Of a stretch of 48,956 nucleotides of DNA, positions 18,836-28,302 are shown piece by piece. The translations under genes and the position numbers were made by a program. The stretch's first letter is position 1; every line of letters starts with the position of its first letter. The notes under the pieces are model-generated. The model saw only the letters and a program-made list of their open reading frames with translations, did no database searches and was not told the DNA's origin. This DNA is from Patescibacteria group bacterium (GTDB taxonomy: Bacteria > Patescibacteriota > JABMPQ01 > JAQVVF01), in contig JAQVVF010000008.1 in assembly GCA_028699085.1 (NCBI GenBank), positions 1-48,956 of the forward strand, written 5' to 3'.

Positions 18836-18960
18836 ATAACCAAGATACAAGACACAAATAATATTCAAAAATCAAATTAAAATAATCAAACTCGTCGCTT
18901 TTGATTATTGATTATTTTAATTTGAAATTTGTTTGATTAATAATTTTGCAATCCAAAATT
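18836..18960. repeat. Gene-less AT-rich imperfect palindrome upstream of pcrA
   Basis: Arms ...AATCAAATTAAAATAATCAAA / TTTTGATTATTGATTATTTTAATTTGAAATTTG... around CTCGTCGC. Confidence 0.65.
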
Positions 18961-18995
18961 ATTAATTGTTTCTTGGATATTGAATATAATTTTAA

Positions 18996-19063
18996 AAGGC
19001 GGAGACAAGCTCCGCCCATACGCGAAAATTGTATTCACGTAGGGGCGGAGTTTATCTCCGCCC
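18996..19063. repeat. GC-rich nested palindrome (REP/MITE-like)
   Basis: GGCGGAG-ACAAG-CTCCGCC and GGGCGGAG-TTTAT-CTCCGCCC hairpins, themselves arranged as a larger imperfect palindrome (CCATACGCGAA / TTCACGTAGGGG). Confidence 0.7.
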
Positions 19064-19070
19064 TGATATT

Positions 19071-19101
19071 AAAAAAGGCGAGAAATTATTCTCGCCTTTT
19101 T
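19071..19101. terminator. Rho-independent terminator (bidirectional form) downstream of hup
   Basis: AAAAAAGGCGAGAAATTATTCTCGCCTTTTT. Confidence 0.8.
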
Positions 19102-19120
19102 AGATATTCAAAACTTATTA

Positions 19121-19402
19121 TTAAATTGCTCGTAATTTATCTTTAAGTGTTTTGCCAGCTGTAAATTTTGGCAGTTTCATTGCTGGAATAGTGATTCTTT
19201 GTTTTGGATTTTGAGGATTGACACCTTCTCTCTCCTTTCTATCTGAAACTGAAAAAGTACCAAAACCAGTAACAGCGACTTTGTTTCCTTGTTTTAATTC
19301 TTCGGTGACGATCTCAACAAATGTTGAAATGTATTTGTCTGTCTCTCTTTTTGAAATTCCAAGCTTGGCTGACAATTTTTCAATCAATGCCATCTTAGTC
19401 AT
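19121..19402 (-). CDS. hup: HU-family DNA-binding protein
   Basis: 'MTKMALIEKLSAKLGISKRETDKYISTFVEIVTEELKQGNKVAVTGFGTFSV...TIPAMKLPKFTAGKTLKDKL'. Start at the second Met, preceded by GGGGGTGATTGT. Confidence 0.93.
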   Translation of the reverse strand: MTKMALIEKLSAKLGISKRETDKYISTFVEIVTEELKQGNKVAVTGFGTFSVSDRKEREGVNPQNPKQRITIPAMKLPKFTAGKTLKDKLRAI

Positions 19403-19439
19403 ACAATCACCCCCTCTCAAAAAATTAGATTTATAAAAT

Positions 19440-19605
19440 TAAATAACCAAGAAACAAGATGCAAACAATATTCAATAACCAATTTCCAATTTCCAAAATC
19501 GTTGTTTCTTTAAGTTTGATTATTTTAATTTGAGATTTGTTTGTTTCTTGATTAAAAATTTTGAATGCAAAATTTTTAATTGGTTATTGGTTATTTTTAG
19601 TATAA
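19440..19605. repeat. Gene-less AT-rich imperfect palindrome between galT and hup
   Basis: AATAACCAAGAAACAAG...AATAACCAATTTCCAATTTCC ... GTTTCTTGATT...AATTGGTTATTGGTTATT. Confidence 0.6.
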
Positions 19606-19651
19606 ACAAGGCAAAAACTAATAGCAACAACGATTTTGTTGATAACTTTTT

Positions 19652-20716
19652 TTATTCAGCATCTCGCAATAGCTTGGCTGCTTGTTCTGGCTCGACTGTT
19701 GAAATTTCGATGCCTGTTGACAATTCGAATCCAGCCCAAATTGTGACTTTCGGTAAAATCTCAATGTGCCAGTGATAATGATCATGATTTTGTTCATCAG
19801 CAGGAGCAGTATGAATAAAAAAGTTAAATGGCGGATCATTCAAGGCCTGATAAATTTTGTTTAAAGAAAATTTTAATGCTTTTGCTAAACTAATTTTTTC
19901 ATTTTCTTCAATTCTTTCAAAATATGGCGAATGAAGTTTTGGATAAATTCTAACTTCAAAAGCAACAACAGATGTAAACGGACAGACAGCAATAAAATTT
20001 TCATTTTCAAAGATAACTCTGGTTTTTTCTTTTCTTTCCCATTCTATAATTTCACAATGCGGACATTTGCCATGTTCTTCAAAATATTTTCTTGAACCAT
20101 GCAAAGAATTACGAATATCTTTTGGAATTACTGGAATCGCAAAAAGCTGGGAATGAGGATGAGCAATCGAGGCACCAGCTTCTGGTCGATGATTATGAAT
20201 TATGGAAATATAATCAATGTGAGGCTCTTTTGCTAAAGCAAGATAACGAGATTGAAAAACATCAATTATTTCTTTAACTCTCTCATCTGGCAATTGGCCA
20301 TAAGTTTTGTTATGAGAGGCTGGAATGATTACTTCATGATAACCATAGCCTGGTAAAACTCTGTAAGGACCAACTAATTTTTCCTTAAAATCCACGTCCT
20401 TTACAAAGGCTGGAAATTTATTTTGAATATCAATTATACTATAAGGCTCTTTTTTCCAAGTCGGCAAAGGTGCTCCTTCTTTTTTTAATTCATCAAGATA
20501 TGGATCTTTTGAAGTTAGAGGGTGAATTAATGAGACTTGAACACCTTGTTGCTTGTCAAAATTGCAAAAGGGACACTCTTCTTTTGGTTGCTCTAAAACA
20601 GCTGCTTTTAGACCTTCGTAAGATTTTGGTCTTTTCGATCTGCCCGATGCAATGACTACCCAGTTTTTGGAGACAATGTCTTGGCGTAATTCTGATGGAT
20701 GTTGATTATTCGGCAT
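19652..20716 (-). CDS. galT: Galactose-1-phosphate uridylyltransferase
   Basis: 'SELRQDIVSKNWVVIASGRSKRP', 'CPFC', 'IIHNHRPEAGASIAHPHSQLFAIP', 'HYHWHIEILP'. Confidence 0.92.
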   Translation of the reverse strand: MPNNQHPSELRQDIVSKNWVVIASGRSKRPKSYEGLKAAVLEQPKEECPFCNFDKQQGVQVSLIHPLTSKDPYLDELKKEGAPLPTWKKEPYSIIDIQNKFPAFVKDVDFKEKLVGPYRVLPGYGYHEVIIPASHNKTYGQLPDERVKEIIDVFQSRYLALAKEPHIDYISIIHNHRPEAGASIAHPHSQLFAIPVIPKDIRNSLHGSRKYFEEHGKCPHCEIIEWERKEKTRVIFENENFIAVCPFTSVVAFEVRIYPKLHSPYFERIEENEKISLAKALKFSLNKIYQALNDPPFNFFIHTAPADEQNHDHYHWHIEILPKVTIWAGFELSTGIEISTVEPEQAAKLLRDAE

Positions 20717-20810
20717 AATTTTAAATTTTTAATTTTTATTAAATTTTTAGTGACAAATTTTAAAACCTTAGCATTATTTTAACTTATTTTGAAGGAAAGA
20801 ACAATTTTAA

Positions 20811-20832
20811 AGCAGAGCCTTTAGCTCTGCTA
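20811..20832 (-). terminator. Possible terminator downstream of the 1270-aa gene
   Basis: AGCAGAGCCTTTAGCTCTGCT stem-loop; T-tract weak. Confidence 0.45.
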
Positions 20833-20858
20833 TTTTGCAAATAATTTATTAAAAATAA

Positions 20859-23800
20859 TTATAGCTGAAACGCATCCTTATCTGCAATTACAAACTTTGC
20901 TTTAGAAAGAGAAGTAAAATGATAGATTGGGGCAAAGTTTTGGTTGCTGCCTTTCTTAGTTTTAGCAATCGATGTTGGTCTTAGATAGTAGTTCCTAATT
21001 TTGAATTTTAAATTGTTTTTTTGTAAGTTTTGATAGACTGGATATGGACCTTGCCAATTGCCTTTTCGATCTTTGATAAAAAGACGGAGATTCTTTTCTT
21101 TAAGCTTGTTTTTCTTTAGCTTTTTTGTTTTGTAATGGAAAGTGATTTTGAAAGTAGTCTTGCGGATATTCCTGATGTTTGATTTTAGAACAAGATAAGC
21201 AGGATAGAGTTTTTTCTTGATGAAATGGCGGGAAGAATATTTCTTGTTTTTACGAATTAAAGTTAGATAAAGACCTTTAGAATTAGATGGCTTTTCATAG
21301 AAATAGACTTTGATGTCTTGTCCTTGATCTTGATATGTTCTTAACAAATTAGTTTGCTCTAAATTTAATGTTTGATTAAAATCAGTTGCCATAGAATCTA
21401 AAGCTGTAAAAGTCATTGCTTCAGACTGGTTAATCATTGTATTGCCAGCTAGATCTTTTGCATTTCTGACTGAAATATATCCAGAAGTGTTGGTATAGGA
21501 GCTGTCTAAAACAATATTTCCAGTCCATGTCTTTCCTGAATATGATGTTTGGACTACTCCATAGTTTTCAGTTCTTAAACCTGTAATCTCAACAACTGGC
21601 AATGCAGTTGTTAACATGTTTTCTGAAAAGACAATTGTTACTGTGACTAAACCAGCTTGAGCTGGATTTGGAGTATAGGAAATTGAAGAAATAGTTGGTA
21701 GAATGCTTTCAACTTGAAATGTCGAAGCAGTTAGATCAGGCAACATTGTATTTCCAGCAATATCTTTAGCGCCTGTTACAGAGATCGTTGCTATTGCATC
21801 TTCATTGTCAGAATTTAGAGTAAAAGTGCCATACCAAATAGCAGAGCCATAAATATTCTGGCTGACTGTGTAAGAACTAGCAAGACCATTGATCACTACT
21901 GTTGGCGTAACAGTTGTATCCATGGCTTGCGAAAAGTAAAGAATGACTCCTACTGTTCCAGGGATAGCTGGATTAGGATTAACAATGACTGAAGTAAGAT
22001 ATGGAGCAATAGTATTAACTTCAAAAGTACCAGCTGAAATATCAGCTAGCATTGTATTGCCAGCTAAATCTTTTGCGCCTGCAACAGAGATTACAGCAGT
22101 TGTGATTTCATTATCATCAAGTAAATTAAAAGTGCCAGTCCACAAATTACCATAGCTAGTTTGAGCTACAAGATATGGACTGCTTGTCAAACCTGTGACT
22201 GTAACTGTTGGTGAAACAGTTGTATCCATTGTTTCCGAGAATACCAAACTAACTGTTACATTTCCAGGCTTAGCTGGATCAGGATTCGCTATCGCTGATG
22301 TGACTGTTGGTGCTGTTTCATCAAGAATGATTGTACTAGAAATGCCAGTGCTTTCTGAAAGAAGCTTGTCTCTGTATTTGACATAGACTGTCTTTGTCCC
22401 ATCGCCAGAAGATAATGTAAAGTTCTTTGATGTTGCATAAGTTTCCCAACTAGCGCCAACAAATGTCGGATCTTCTGAAACCATCATCTGATATGCATCA
22501 GACGAGGCTGATAAAGCTAAAGTAACAGCAGTTGTATTTGTATAACTTGCTCCGGAATTAATTGCAATTGACGTGGAAGTCGGGGCGGAGCCGAAAATAT
22601 GGAAAAGAAAATAGTAAGTGTTATAAGGATTAGGATTATTACTATCGTAACCGATTATATGTGCAGTATCGTCACTAGCTAAAGCCAGACTAGGCTTGTA
22701 ACCAAATAAAGAGTGATCACTTAAAGATTCAACAATCCATAAGTTACTTTTATAACCAAATTTCAAGAATTTGGTAACTTGGTCAAAATATGAAATCATA
22801 GGAATATTTTGACTGTTCAGTTTCAAAGTAACAGAATCACCATAACTTGCATCAGTATCAACGAATTCAGTATGCCAACCATTGATATCTTTGTAAGCAT
22901 ATTTTACTTTAAAATTAGTAGCATCATAATATGCAATATGTGGATAATCAAAGCTATCCAAATCAAGAGAAGCATAAGTGCCGACTGAACCACCAGAATC
23001 AACAGTTTCTGTATGCCAGCCAGTACCATCTTTGTAGGCATAAATAAGATCGGCAGTAGAAGAACCATAATAACTAACACAAGGATAATTAGCGGAATTA
23101 ATTGCAATTGAAGTTTGACTGCCAGCGCCAATATTTTCACTATGCCAACCAGTACCATCTTTGTAAGCATGTTTAACTTGACCTGAATTATAATAACTAA
23201 TATGCGGATAGTTAGATTGATCTATCACAATCGAGTTATAAGTTCCACCGGAAGTATCAACTGTTTCTAAATGCCAACCCGATATATCTTGGTAAGCATA
23301 TTCAAGATCATCATTTACTCCATCATAATAGCTGATATGGCTATAATTATTTTGATCAAGAGCAATGCTGGAATAGGGGGAATTATTTATACTAGTGCTT
23401 TTATCAACAATAGCTTCATTCCAACCATACTCATTTTCATAAGTATAATTCAAACGATAATTAGTAGGAGAGCTAATATGAACTAGATTATTACTATCAA
23501 CAGCAATCGCAGACGTCTGACCAGGATACTGATATCGATAATCATCTAGATTCCAAACTGTAGTATAATAAGCACGTATTAAATTATTGTAGTTATATGT
23601 AATTTGAGGCAAGCCAGTTGAAGTTAGATCAATTGAAGTCGGATAAGAATAAGAAGCATTAGTGCTAACTGTCGCATAATTCCAAGCTCCAGCATCTTTG
23701 TAAGTATATTTAAGATCATAATTCGTCACATCACTATAACTAATATGGGGACGATTAGAACTATCTGTAACAATTGAAGTAGACCGACCGATATCTGCTG

Positions 23801-24671
23801 AACTTGAATCAACTGTTTCTACTGCCCAAGCTCCACCACTAACTTTGAAAGCATATTTGAGATCTTTATTGGTATTATCATAATAACTGATATGGGGCTG
23901 ATTTAATGAATCAACAGCAATCGAGTTATATTGCCCAACATCACCTCCAAAATCAACAGTTTCTTCATGCCAACCAGAACCATTTTTGTAAAAATAAAAA
24001 AGATCATATCCTGCCGGATAGTTATAATAGCTGATATGAGGATAATTAGAAGAATCTAAAGCTATGGAAAGATAAATACCAAAATTAAGAAATGTATTTG
24101 ATTTAATAGTTTCATAATGCCAACCAGAAACATCTTTATATACATATCTTATATTTTGAGTAGTATAATTATTATCAATATAACAAATATGAGGATAACC
24201 ATTATTATCAATGGCAATAATAGACGAATTGATATATGCTCTATTATCAACAACTTCATAATGCCAACCTGAAGCATCTTGATAAGCATAGCGAAGATAA
24301 TAACTAGTTGTATCTATATAACTAATATGCGCGTAGCCATTACTGTCAAGACCTAAAGAAAAAGTTTGAGAAGTTCCATTATAATGAGCATAGCTAGCAT
24401 CAGGTTCAAGAACTTGATAATAAAATTGACCATTAGCGTCTTGATATCCATACTTTATTCTTTTTAGAAAACCATCATAAAAAGCAATACTATAACGGTC
24501 ATTACTTTTATTAATTTTTAAAAAAGCCATATAAGAAGAAAATTGATTAGTATAATCAATTTTCTCCGTAGTCAGCGCCATCGCATCATTAGAAGGCAAA
24601 CCAAAAAAGACAGCAAATAAGCTTATGCTGATAAGACAAAAAAATGAAAAAATTAATATTTTTTTAATCAT
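20859..24671 (-). CDS. Large secreted repeat protein: ~12 propeller-like repeats, Ig-like domains, basic C-terminus
   Basis: Signal peptide; repeated 'SI(A/V)IDSxNYPHISYYDxxxxDLKYAYKDxxGWHxETVD'; three 'xxPxPAxPGxVxVxLxFSExMDTTVxPTVxxxGL' Ig-like units; Lys-rich C-terminal ~150 aa. Confidence 0.8.
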   Translation of the reverse strand: MIKKILIFSFFCLISISLFAVFFGLPSNDAMALTTEKIDYTNQFSSYMAFLKINKSNDRYSIAFYDGFLKRIKYGYQDANGQFYYQVLEPDASYAHYNGTSQTFSLGLDSNGYAHISYIDTTSYYLRYAYQDASGWHYEVVDNRAYINSSIIAIDNNGYPHICYIDNNYTTQNIRYVYKDVSGWHYETIKSNTFLNFGIYLSIALDSSNYPHISYYNYPAGYDLFYFYKNGSGWHEETVDFGGDVGQYNSIAVDSLNQPHISYYDNTNKDLKYAFKVSGGAWAVETVDSSSADIGRSTSIVTDSSNRPHISYSDVTNYDLKYTYKDAGAWNYATVSTNASYSYPTSIDLTSTGLPQITYNYNNLIRAYYTTVWNLDDYRYQYPGQTSAIAVDSNNLVHISSPTNYRLNYTYENEYGWNEAIVDKSTSINNSPYSSIALDQNNYSHISYYDGVNDDLEYAYQDISGWHLETVDTSGGTYNSIVIDQSNYPHISYYNSGQVKHAYKDGTGWHSENIGAGSQTSIAINSANYPCVSYYGSSTADLIYAYKDGTGWHTETVDSGGSVGTYASLDLDSFDYPHIAYYDATNFKVKYAYKDINGWHTEFVDTDASYGDSVTLKLNSQNIPMISYFDQVTKFLKFGYKSNLWIVESLSDHSLFGYKPSLALASDDTAHIIGYDSNNPNPYNTYYFLFHIFGSAPTSTSIAINSGASYTNTTAVTLALSASSDAYQMMVSEDPTFVGASWETYATSKNFTLSSGDGTKTVYVKYRDKLLSESTGISSTIILDETAPTVTSAIANPDPAKPGNVTVSLVFSETMDTTVSPTVTVTGLTSSPYLVAQTSYGNLWTGTFNLLDDNEITTAVISVAGAKDLAGNTMLADISAGTFEVNTIAPYLTSVIVNPNPAIPGTVGVILYFSQAMDTTVTPTVVINGLASSYTVSQNIYGSAIWYGTFTLNSDNEDAIATISVTGAKDIAGNTMLPDLTASTFQVESILPTISSISYTPNPAQAGLVTVTIVFSENMLTTALPVVEITGLRTENYGVVQTSYSGKTWTGNIVLDSSYTNTSGYISVRNAKDLAGNTMINQSEAMTFTALDSMATDFNQTLNLEQTNLLRTYQDQGQDIKVYFYEKPSNSKGLYLTLIRKNKKYSSRHFIKKKLYPAYLVLKSNIRNIRKTTFKITFHYKTKKLKKNKLKEKNLRLFIKDRKGNWQGPYPVYQNLQKNNLKFKIRNYYLRPTSIAKTKKGSNQNFAPIYHFTSLSKAKFVIADKDAFQL
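22600..24560 (-). repeat. Intragenic degenerate tandem repeats (~45-50 aa units) in the 1270-aa protein
   Basis: Recurrent 'NYPHISYYD...DLKYAYKDGTGWHTETVDSGG' units. Confidence 0.8.
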
Positions 24672-24716
24672 CTTGCTTTTTGTTTTTTATTCGTCCCCCT
24701 AATATCAATATTGATT

Positions 24717-24725
24717 ATTATACCA
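24717..24725 (-). promoter_or_regulatory. Extended -10 promoter of the 1270-aa gene, abutting the (TTC)n tract
   Basis: Minus strand TGGTATAAT, with (TTC)n where the spacer/-35 should be. Confidence 0.5.
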
Positions 24726-24726
24726 C

Positions 24727-24761
24727 AGAAGAAGAAGAAGAAGAAGAAGAAGAAGAAGAAA
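24727..24761. repeat. Trinucleotide microsatellite (GAA)n/(TTC)n
   Basis: Uninterrupted gaagaagaag... run of about 11 units. Confidence 0.95.
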
Positions 24762-24790
24762 CAAGAGCAAAATAAAAGTTATCCACAATT

Positions 24791-24821
24791 AAAAAAACTA
24801 ATCAACAATGATTAGCTTTTT
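24791..24821 (-). terminator. Terminator downstream of ymdB
   Basis: AAAAAAACTAATCAACAATGATTAGCTTTTTT. Confidence 0.7.
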
Positions 24822-24837
24822 TAATATTTAATTATGT

Positions 24838-25629
24838 TTAAATCTCAATTTCTTCATTAATTCTGGAAATTGTATTTCCTTTTTCTTTGTCTAAATTAAT
24901 GACAACTGCATTAACAATGCAGTTTCCTGTTTCATCAACTTCCCATCGATGAGGCATTTGAGTCAAAAATTGTTCGATAACTTTTTCTTTTTGAACTCCC
25001 AAAACAGAATCTTTGATTCCAACCATGCCGACATCTGAAATATAGGCTGTGCCTTTTTGTAAAACTTCTTCATCAGAAGTTTGAACATGGGTGTGTGTTC
25101 CTACAACTGCTGAGACTTTTCCATCTAAATAAAAACCCAAAGCTTTAACTTCTGAAGTTGCTTCTTTGTGCAAATCAACAATGCTGAAGTCAATGTGTTC
25201 ATTCTTTGTTTCTTCTAAAATTTCATCAATAGTTTTGAATGGACAAACAAGATCTTCTTTCATAAAAACTCGGCCTAAAACATTAGTAATCAAAACTTTT
25301 TTGGTACGAACTTGTTTGATCAAATATCTTTTGCCTGGATTTTCTTTTGGATAATTTGCTGGTCTGACAATTGGCAAATTTTTGTCTTGATCTAACATTT
25401 CGACACCTTCTGTTTTGTCATAGATATGATTACCTGAAGTTAAAACATCAATTCCAGCATTTAAAATTTCTTGGACTGTATTTTTGGTAATACCAAGACC
25501 ATGGGCAAGATTTTCGCCATTAGCAATAATTAAATCTGGATTATATTTGGCTTTCAATTTTGGCAATATCTTTTTGATGGCGTTGCGACCTGCTTTGCCA
25601 ACAATATCACCGAAAAATAAAATTATCAT
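24838..25629 (-). CDS. ymdB: YmdB-family metallophosphoesterase
   Basis: 'MIILFFGDIVGKAGRNAIKKILPKLKAKYNPDLIIANGENLAHGLGIT', 'TSGNHIYD', 'VVGTHTHVQTSDE'. The upstream 45 codons of the ORF lie in an intergenic repeat and were removed. Confidence 0.9.
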   Translation of the reverse strand: MIILFFGDIVGKAGRNAIKKILPKLKAKYNPDLIIANGENLAHGLGITKNTVQEILNAGIDVLTSGNHIYDKTEGVEMLDQDKNLPIVRPANYPKENPGKRYLIKQVRTKKVLITNVLGRVFMKEDLVCPFKTIDEILEETKNEHIDFSIVDLHKEATSEVKALGFYLDGKVSAVVGTHTHVQTSDEEVLQKGTAYISDVGMVGIKDSVLGVQKEKVIEQFLTQMPHRWEVDETGNCIVNAVVINLDKEKGNTISRINEEIEI

Positions 25630-25747
25630 ATTATTAAATTTCCAATTACCAATGATCAATTTACAATCAATTTCCAATGAAAATTTTGAAAATTGGTTCA
25701 TTGAAAATTTAATGAAAATTAAAAATTGTAAATTGAAAATTATTTTA
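25630..25747. repeat. Deletion derivative of a four-helix-bundle element between rny and ymdB
   Basis: On the minus strand: TAATTTTCATTAAATTTTCA-ATGAACCAATTTTCAAAA (MNQFSK), compared with copy 1 TAATTTCTATTAAATTTATA-ATGAACCAATTTTCAAAC (MNQFSN), then a 3' arm. Confidence 0.75.
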
Positions 25748-27280
25748 TTATCTTGCAAAATCAACTGCTCTTGTTTCTCTAATGACGTTTACTTTGATTT
25801 CGCCAGGATATCTTAATTCTTTTTCAATCTTGTCAGCAATACCTTGCGCTAATTTTTTAGCTTCAAGATCATCAACTTGTTCAGGAGTAACAAAGACGCG
25901 AACTTCACGACCAGCCTGAATAGCATAAGCTTTATCAGCACCTTCAAAACTCAAAGCAATATTTTCAAGATCTGTTAAACGTTTAATATAATTTTCGTAT
26001 GTGTCTTTACGAGCGCCTGGTCTTGCTCCAGAAATTCCATCAGCTGCTTTAACAATTACTGCTTCAACTGTATGAGGTTCAACATCTTCATGGTGACATT
26101 CGACAGCATGAATGATCTCTTCAGAAACACCAAATTTTTTCAAAATATTTCTGCCAATTTCAATATGCGTTCCTTCAATTTCATGATCAACTGCTTTACC
26201 AATATCGTGTAATAGACCAGCTTTTTTTGCGATATTGACATCAGCTCCTAATTCTTCAGCAATGATTTTTGCAAAGTTAGCAACTTCGATTGAGTGTCTT
26301 AAAACATTTTGTCCATAAGATGATCTGAATCTTAATCTGCCTAAAACTTGAACTAATTTTGAATCTAAATCAGCGATACCTAATTCATAAGCTGCTTGCT
26401 CGCCAGCTTCCTTGATCTCATGAGCGATTTCTTTTTTGACTGTAGTAACTGTTTCTTCAATTTTGGCTGGATGAATTCTACCATCTTGAATTAGACGTTC
26501 TAATGTTCTTTTTGCAACATGACGTCTGATCGGATTAAAACCAGAGATAACAATTGCTTCTGGAGTATCATCAACAACTATTTCAATACCACATAATTCT
26601 TCGATTCTTTTAATGTTTCTACCTTCACGGCCGATGATTCTTCCTTTCATTTCATCAGAAGGTAATGCAACAGTTGTAGCTGTTGATTCTGAAGCTTGCG
26701 GACGAGCGTAACGTTCAATTGCCTGTGATATAATATTTTTTGCTTTTGTATTTGCTTCATCTTTGGCACGATTCTCTGCTTTTTTAACAATACCCAAAAC
26801 TCTTTCTTGCTGATCTTTTTCAACCATTTCCAACAAAACTTCTTTTGCTTTTTCTCTCGACAAAGAGGCAACTTTTTCTAATGTTGCCATTTGCTTTTTT
26901 CTGATCTCGCCTAATTCTTGAGTTTTTCTTTGGATTGTACGATTTCCTTTTTCTAATTGTTCTTCTTTTTGAGAAATTGAATCTAATTTCTGATTTAAAA
27001 TTCCTTCTCTTTGGGCTAATTTTCCTTGAAAATCTAAAAGCTTAGCTCTTCCTTCTCGCTGTTCTTTTTCAGCGTTTTCTTTGATTTCTAGAGCTTGAGT
27101 CTTTGTTTCTAATAAGATTTCTTTTTGTTTTGCTTTTGCTGTTTCAACTAAGGCTTGAGTTTTTGCTTCGATTGAGTCTTGTCTGCTTTTGGCAATTACT
27201 TTTCTCAAAATGTAGCCAAGTGTTAATCCTAAGATTAAAGCGATAATCGAAGATACGACAATTAATAATAAGTTATCCAT
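25748..27280 (-). CDS. rny: Ribonuclease Y
   Basis: N-terminal TM + coiled coil, KH 'GRIIGREGRNIKRIEELCGIEIVVDDTPEAIVISGFNPIRR', HD 'LLHDIGKAVDHE'. Confidence 0.95.
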   Translation of the reverse strand: MDNLLLIVVSSIIALILGLTLGYILRKVIAKSRQDSIEAKTQALVETAKAKQKEILLETKTQALEIKENAEKEQREGRAKLLDFQGKLAQREGILNQKLDSISQKEEQLEKGNRTIQRKTQELGEIRKKQMATLEKVASLSREKAKEVLLEMVEKDQQERVLGIVKKAENRAKDEANTKAKNIISQAIERYARPQASESTATTVALPSDEMKGRIIGREGRNIKRIEELCGIEIVVDDTPEAIVISGFNPIRRHVAKRTLERLIQDGRIHPAKIEETVTTVKKEIAHEIKEAGEQAAYELGIADLDSKLVQVLGRLRFRSSYGQNVLRHSIEVANFAKIIAEELGADVNIAKKAGLLHDIGKAVDHEIEGTHIEIGRNILKKFGVSEEIIHAVECHHEDVEPHTVEAVIVKAADGISGARPGARKDTYENYIKRLTDLENIALSFEGADKAYAIQAGREVRVFVTPEQVDDLEAKKLAQGIADKIEKELRYPGEIKVNVIRETRAVDFAR

Positions 27281-27559
27281 TTCAATGCATCACATCCATA
27301 AAAAGTGAATAAATTTCTTCTTTGGTTTTAAAACGAGCTTATCAACTAGATAAGTGTAGTTCCTAAGTATTGGCTTGAATAAGGTATTTATCAAAGTCAA
27401 ACATAATTTCTTTAAGGTAAATTTCGATTTAATTCAACAATTTAAGAGATGCGACTGTTAATTAATAGTTAATTAGCTAAAAAGCAATTTTGTTATTAAA
27501 TTACTGCCTTTTAGCACTCTTCATTTTAACAAAAATAAAATGTTTTGGCAAGAATAAAT

Positions 27560-27588
27560 AAAAAATCGCTTAATTAAGCGATTTTTTT
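27560..27588 (-). terminator. Terminator downstream of clpP/small ORF
   Basis: AAAAAATCGCTTAATTAAGCGATTTTTTT. Confidence 0.8.
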
Positions 27589-27711
27589 ATTATGATCTTT
27601 TTTCTTTTTTCTTCGCCAAAGGAGTCCTAAAGTTCCAAATAACAGTATTCCAGAAATAAAACCAATGATTACAGCTGGTATTGACCTTAAAATATTGGTG
27701 ATTTTTTTCAT
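27574..27711 (-). CDS. Small single-TM protein (45 aa), not in the supplied ORF track
   Basis: Manual translation: MKKITNILRSIPAVIIGFISGILLFGTLGLLWRRKKKKDHNKKIA*; starts 2 nt after the clpP stop; stop lies inside the terminator hairpin. Confidence 0.5.
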   Translation of the reverse strand: MKKITNILRSIPAVIIGFISGILLFGTLGLLWRRKKKKDHNKKIA

Positions 27712-27713
27712 TT

Positions 27714-28286
27714 TTATTTTATTATTTGATCTACGATTCCATATTTTTTAGCATCTTCGGCTGTCATATAATAATCTCGATCTGTATCTTGCTCAATTTG
27801 GCTCAATTTCTGATTTGTATGTTTGGAAATAATTTTATTTAAACGATCTTTTAGTTTCAAAATTTGTTTGGCAGTAATTTCAATATCAGAAGCTTGACCT
27901 TGCACACCTCCCATAATTTGGTGGAGCATAATTTCAGAATTTGGCAAAGCAAGTCTTTTATTTTTAGCACCTGCTAAAAGAAGGGTTGCTCCCATTGATG
28001 CAGCTAAACCAACACAAATAGTTGACACATCTGGCTTGATATATTGCATTGTATCATAAATTGCTAAACCTGCGCTAACTGATCCACCTCCGGAATTAAT
28101 ATATAATTTAATATCTTTTGTTTTGTCTTCTGATTCTAGAAACAATAATTGAGCGATAACTGTGTTAGCTAAATTATCATCAATTTCTCCGCCCAAAAAA
28201 ACAATTCTATCTTTCAATAGCCTGGAATAAATATCATAGGCTCTTTCGCCATAATTAGATTTTTCGATGACTGTGGGTATTAACAT
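27714..28286 (-). CDS. clpP: ATP-dependent Clp protease proteolytic subunit
   Basis: '[35 protein letters not shown]', '[19 protein letters not shown]', 'GLAASMGA', '[11 protein letters not shown]'. Start chosen at MLIPTVIE. Confidence 0.93.
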   Translation of the reverse strand: MLIPTVIEKSNYGERAYDIYSRLLKDRIVFLGGEIDDNLANTVIAQLLFLESEDKTKDIKLYINSGGGSVSAGLAIYDTMQYIKPDVSTICVGLAASMGATLLLAGAKNKRLALPNSEIMLHQIMGGVQGQASDIEITAKQILKLKDRLNKIISKHTNQKLSQIEQDTDRDYYMTAEDAKKYGIVDQIIK

Positions 28287-28302
28287 GTTTAAAAAATAAA
28301 TA

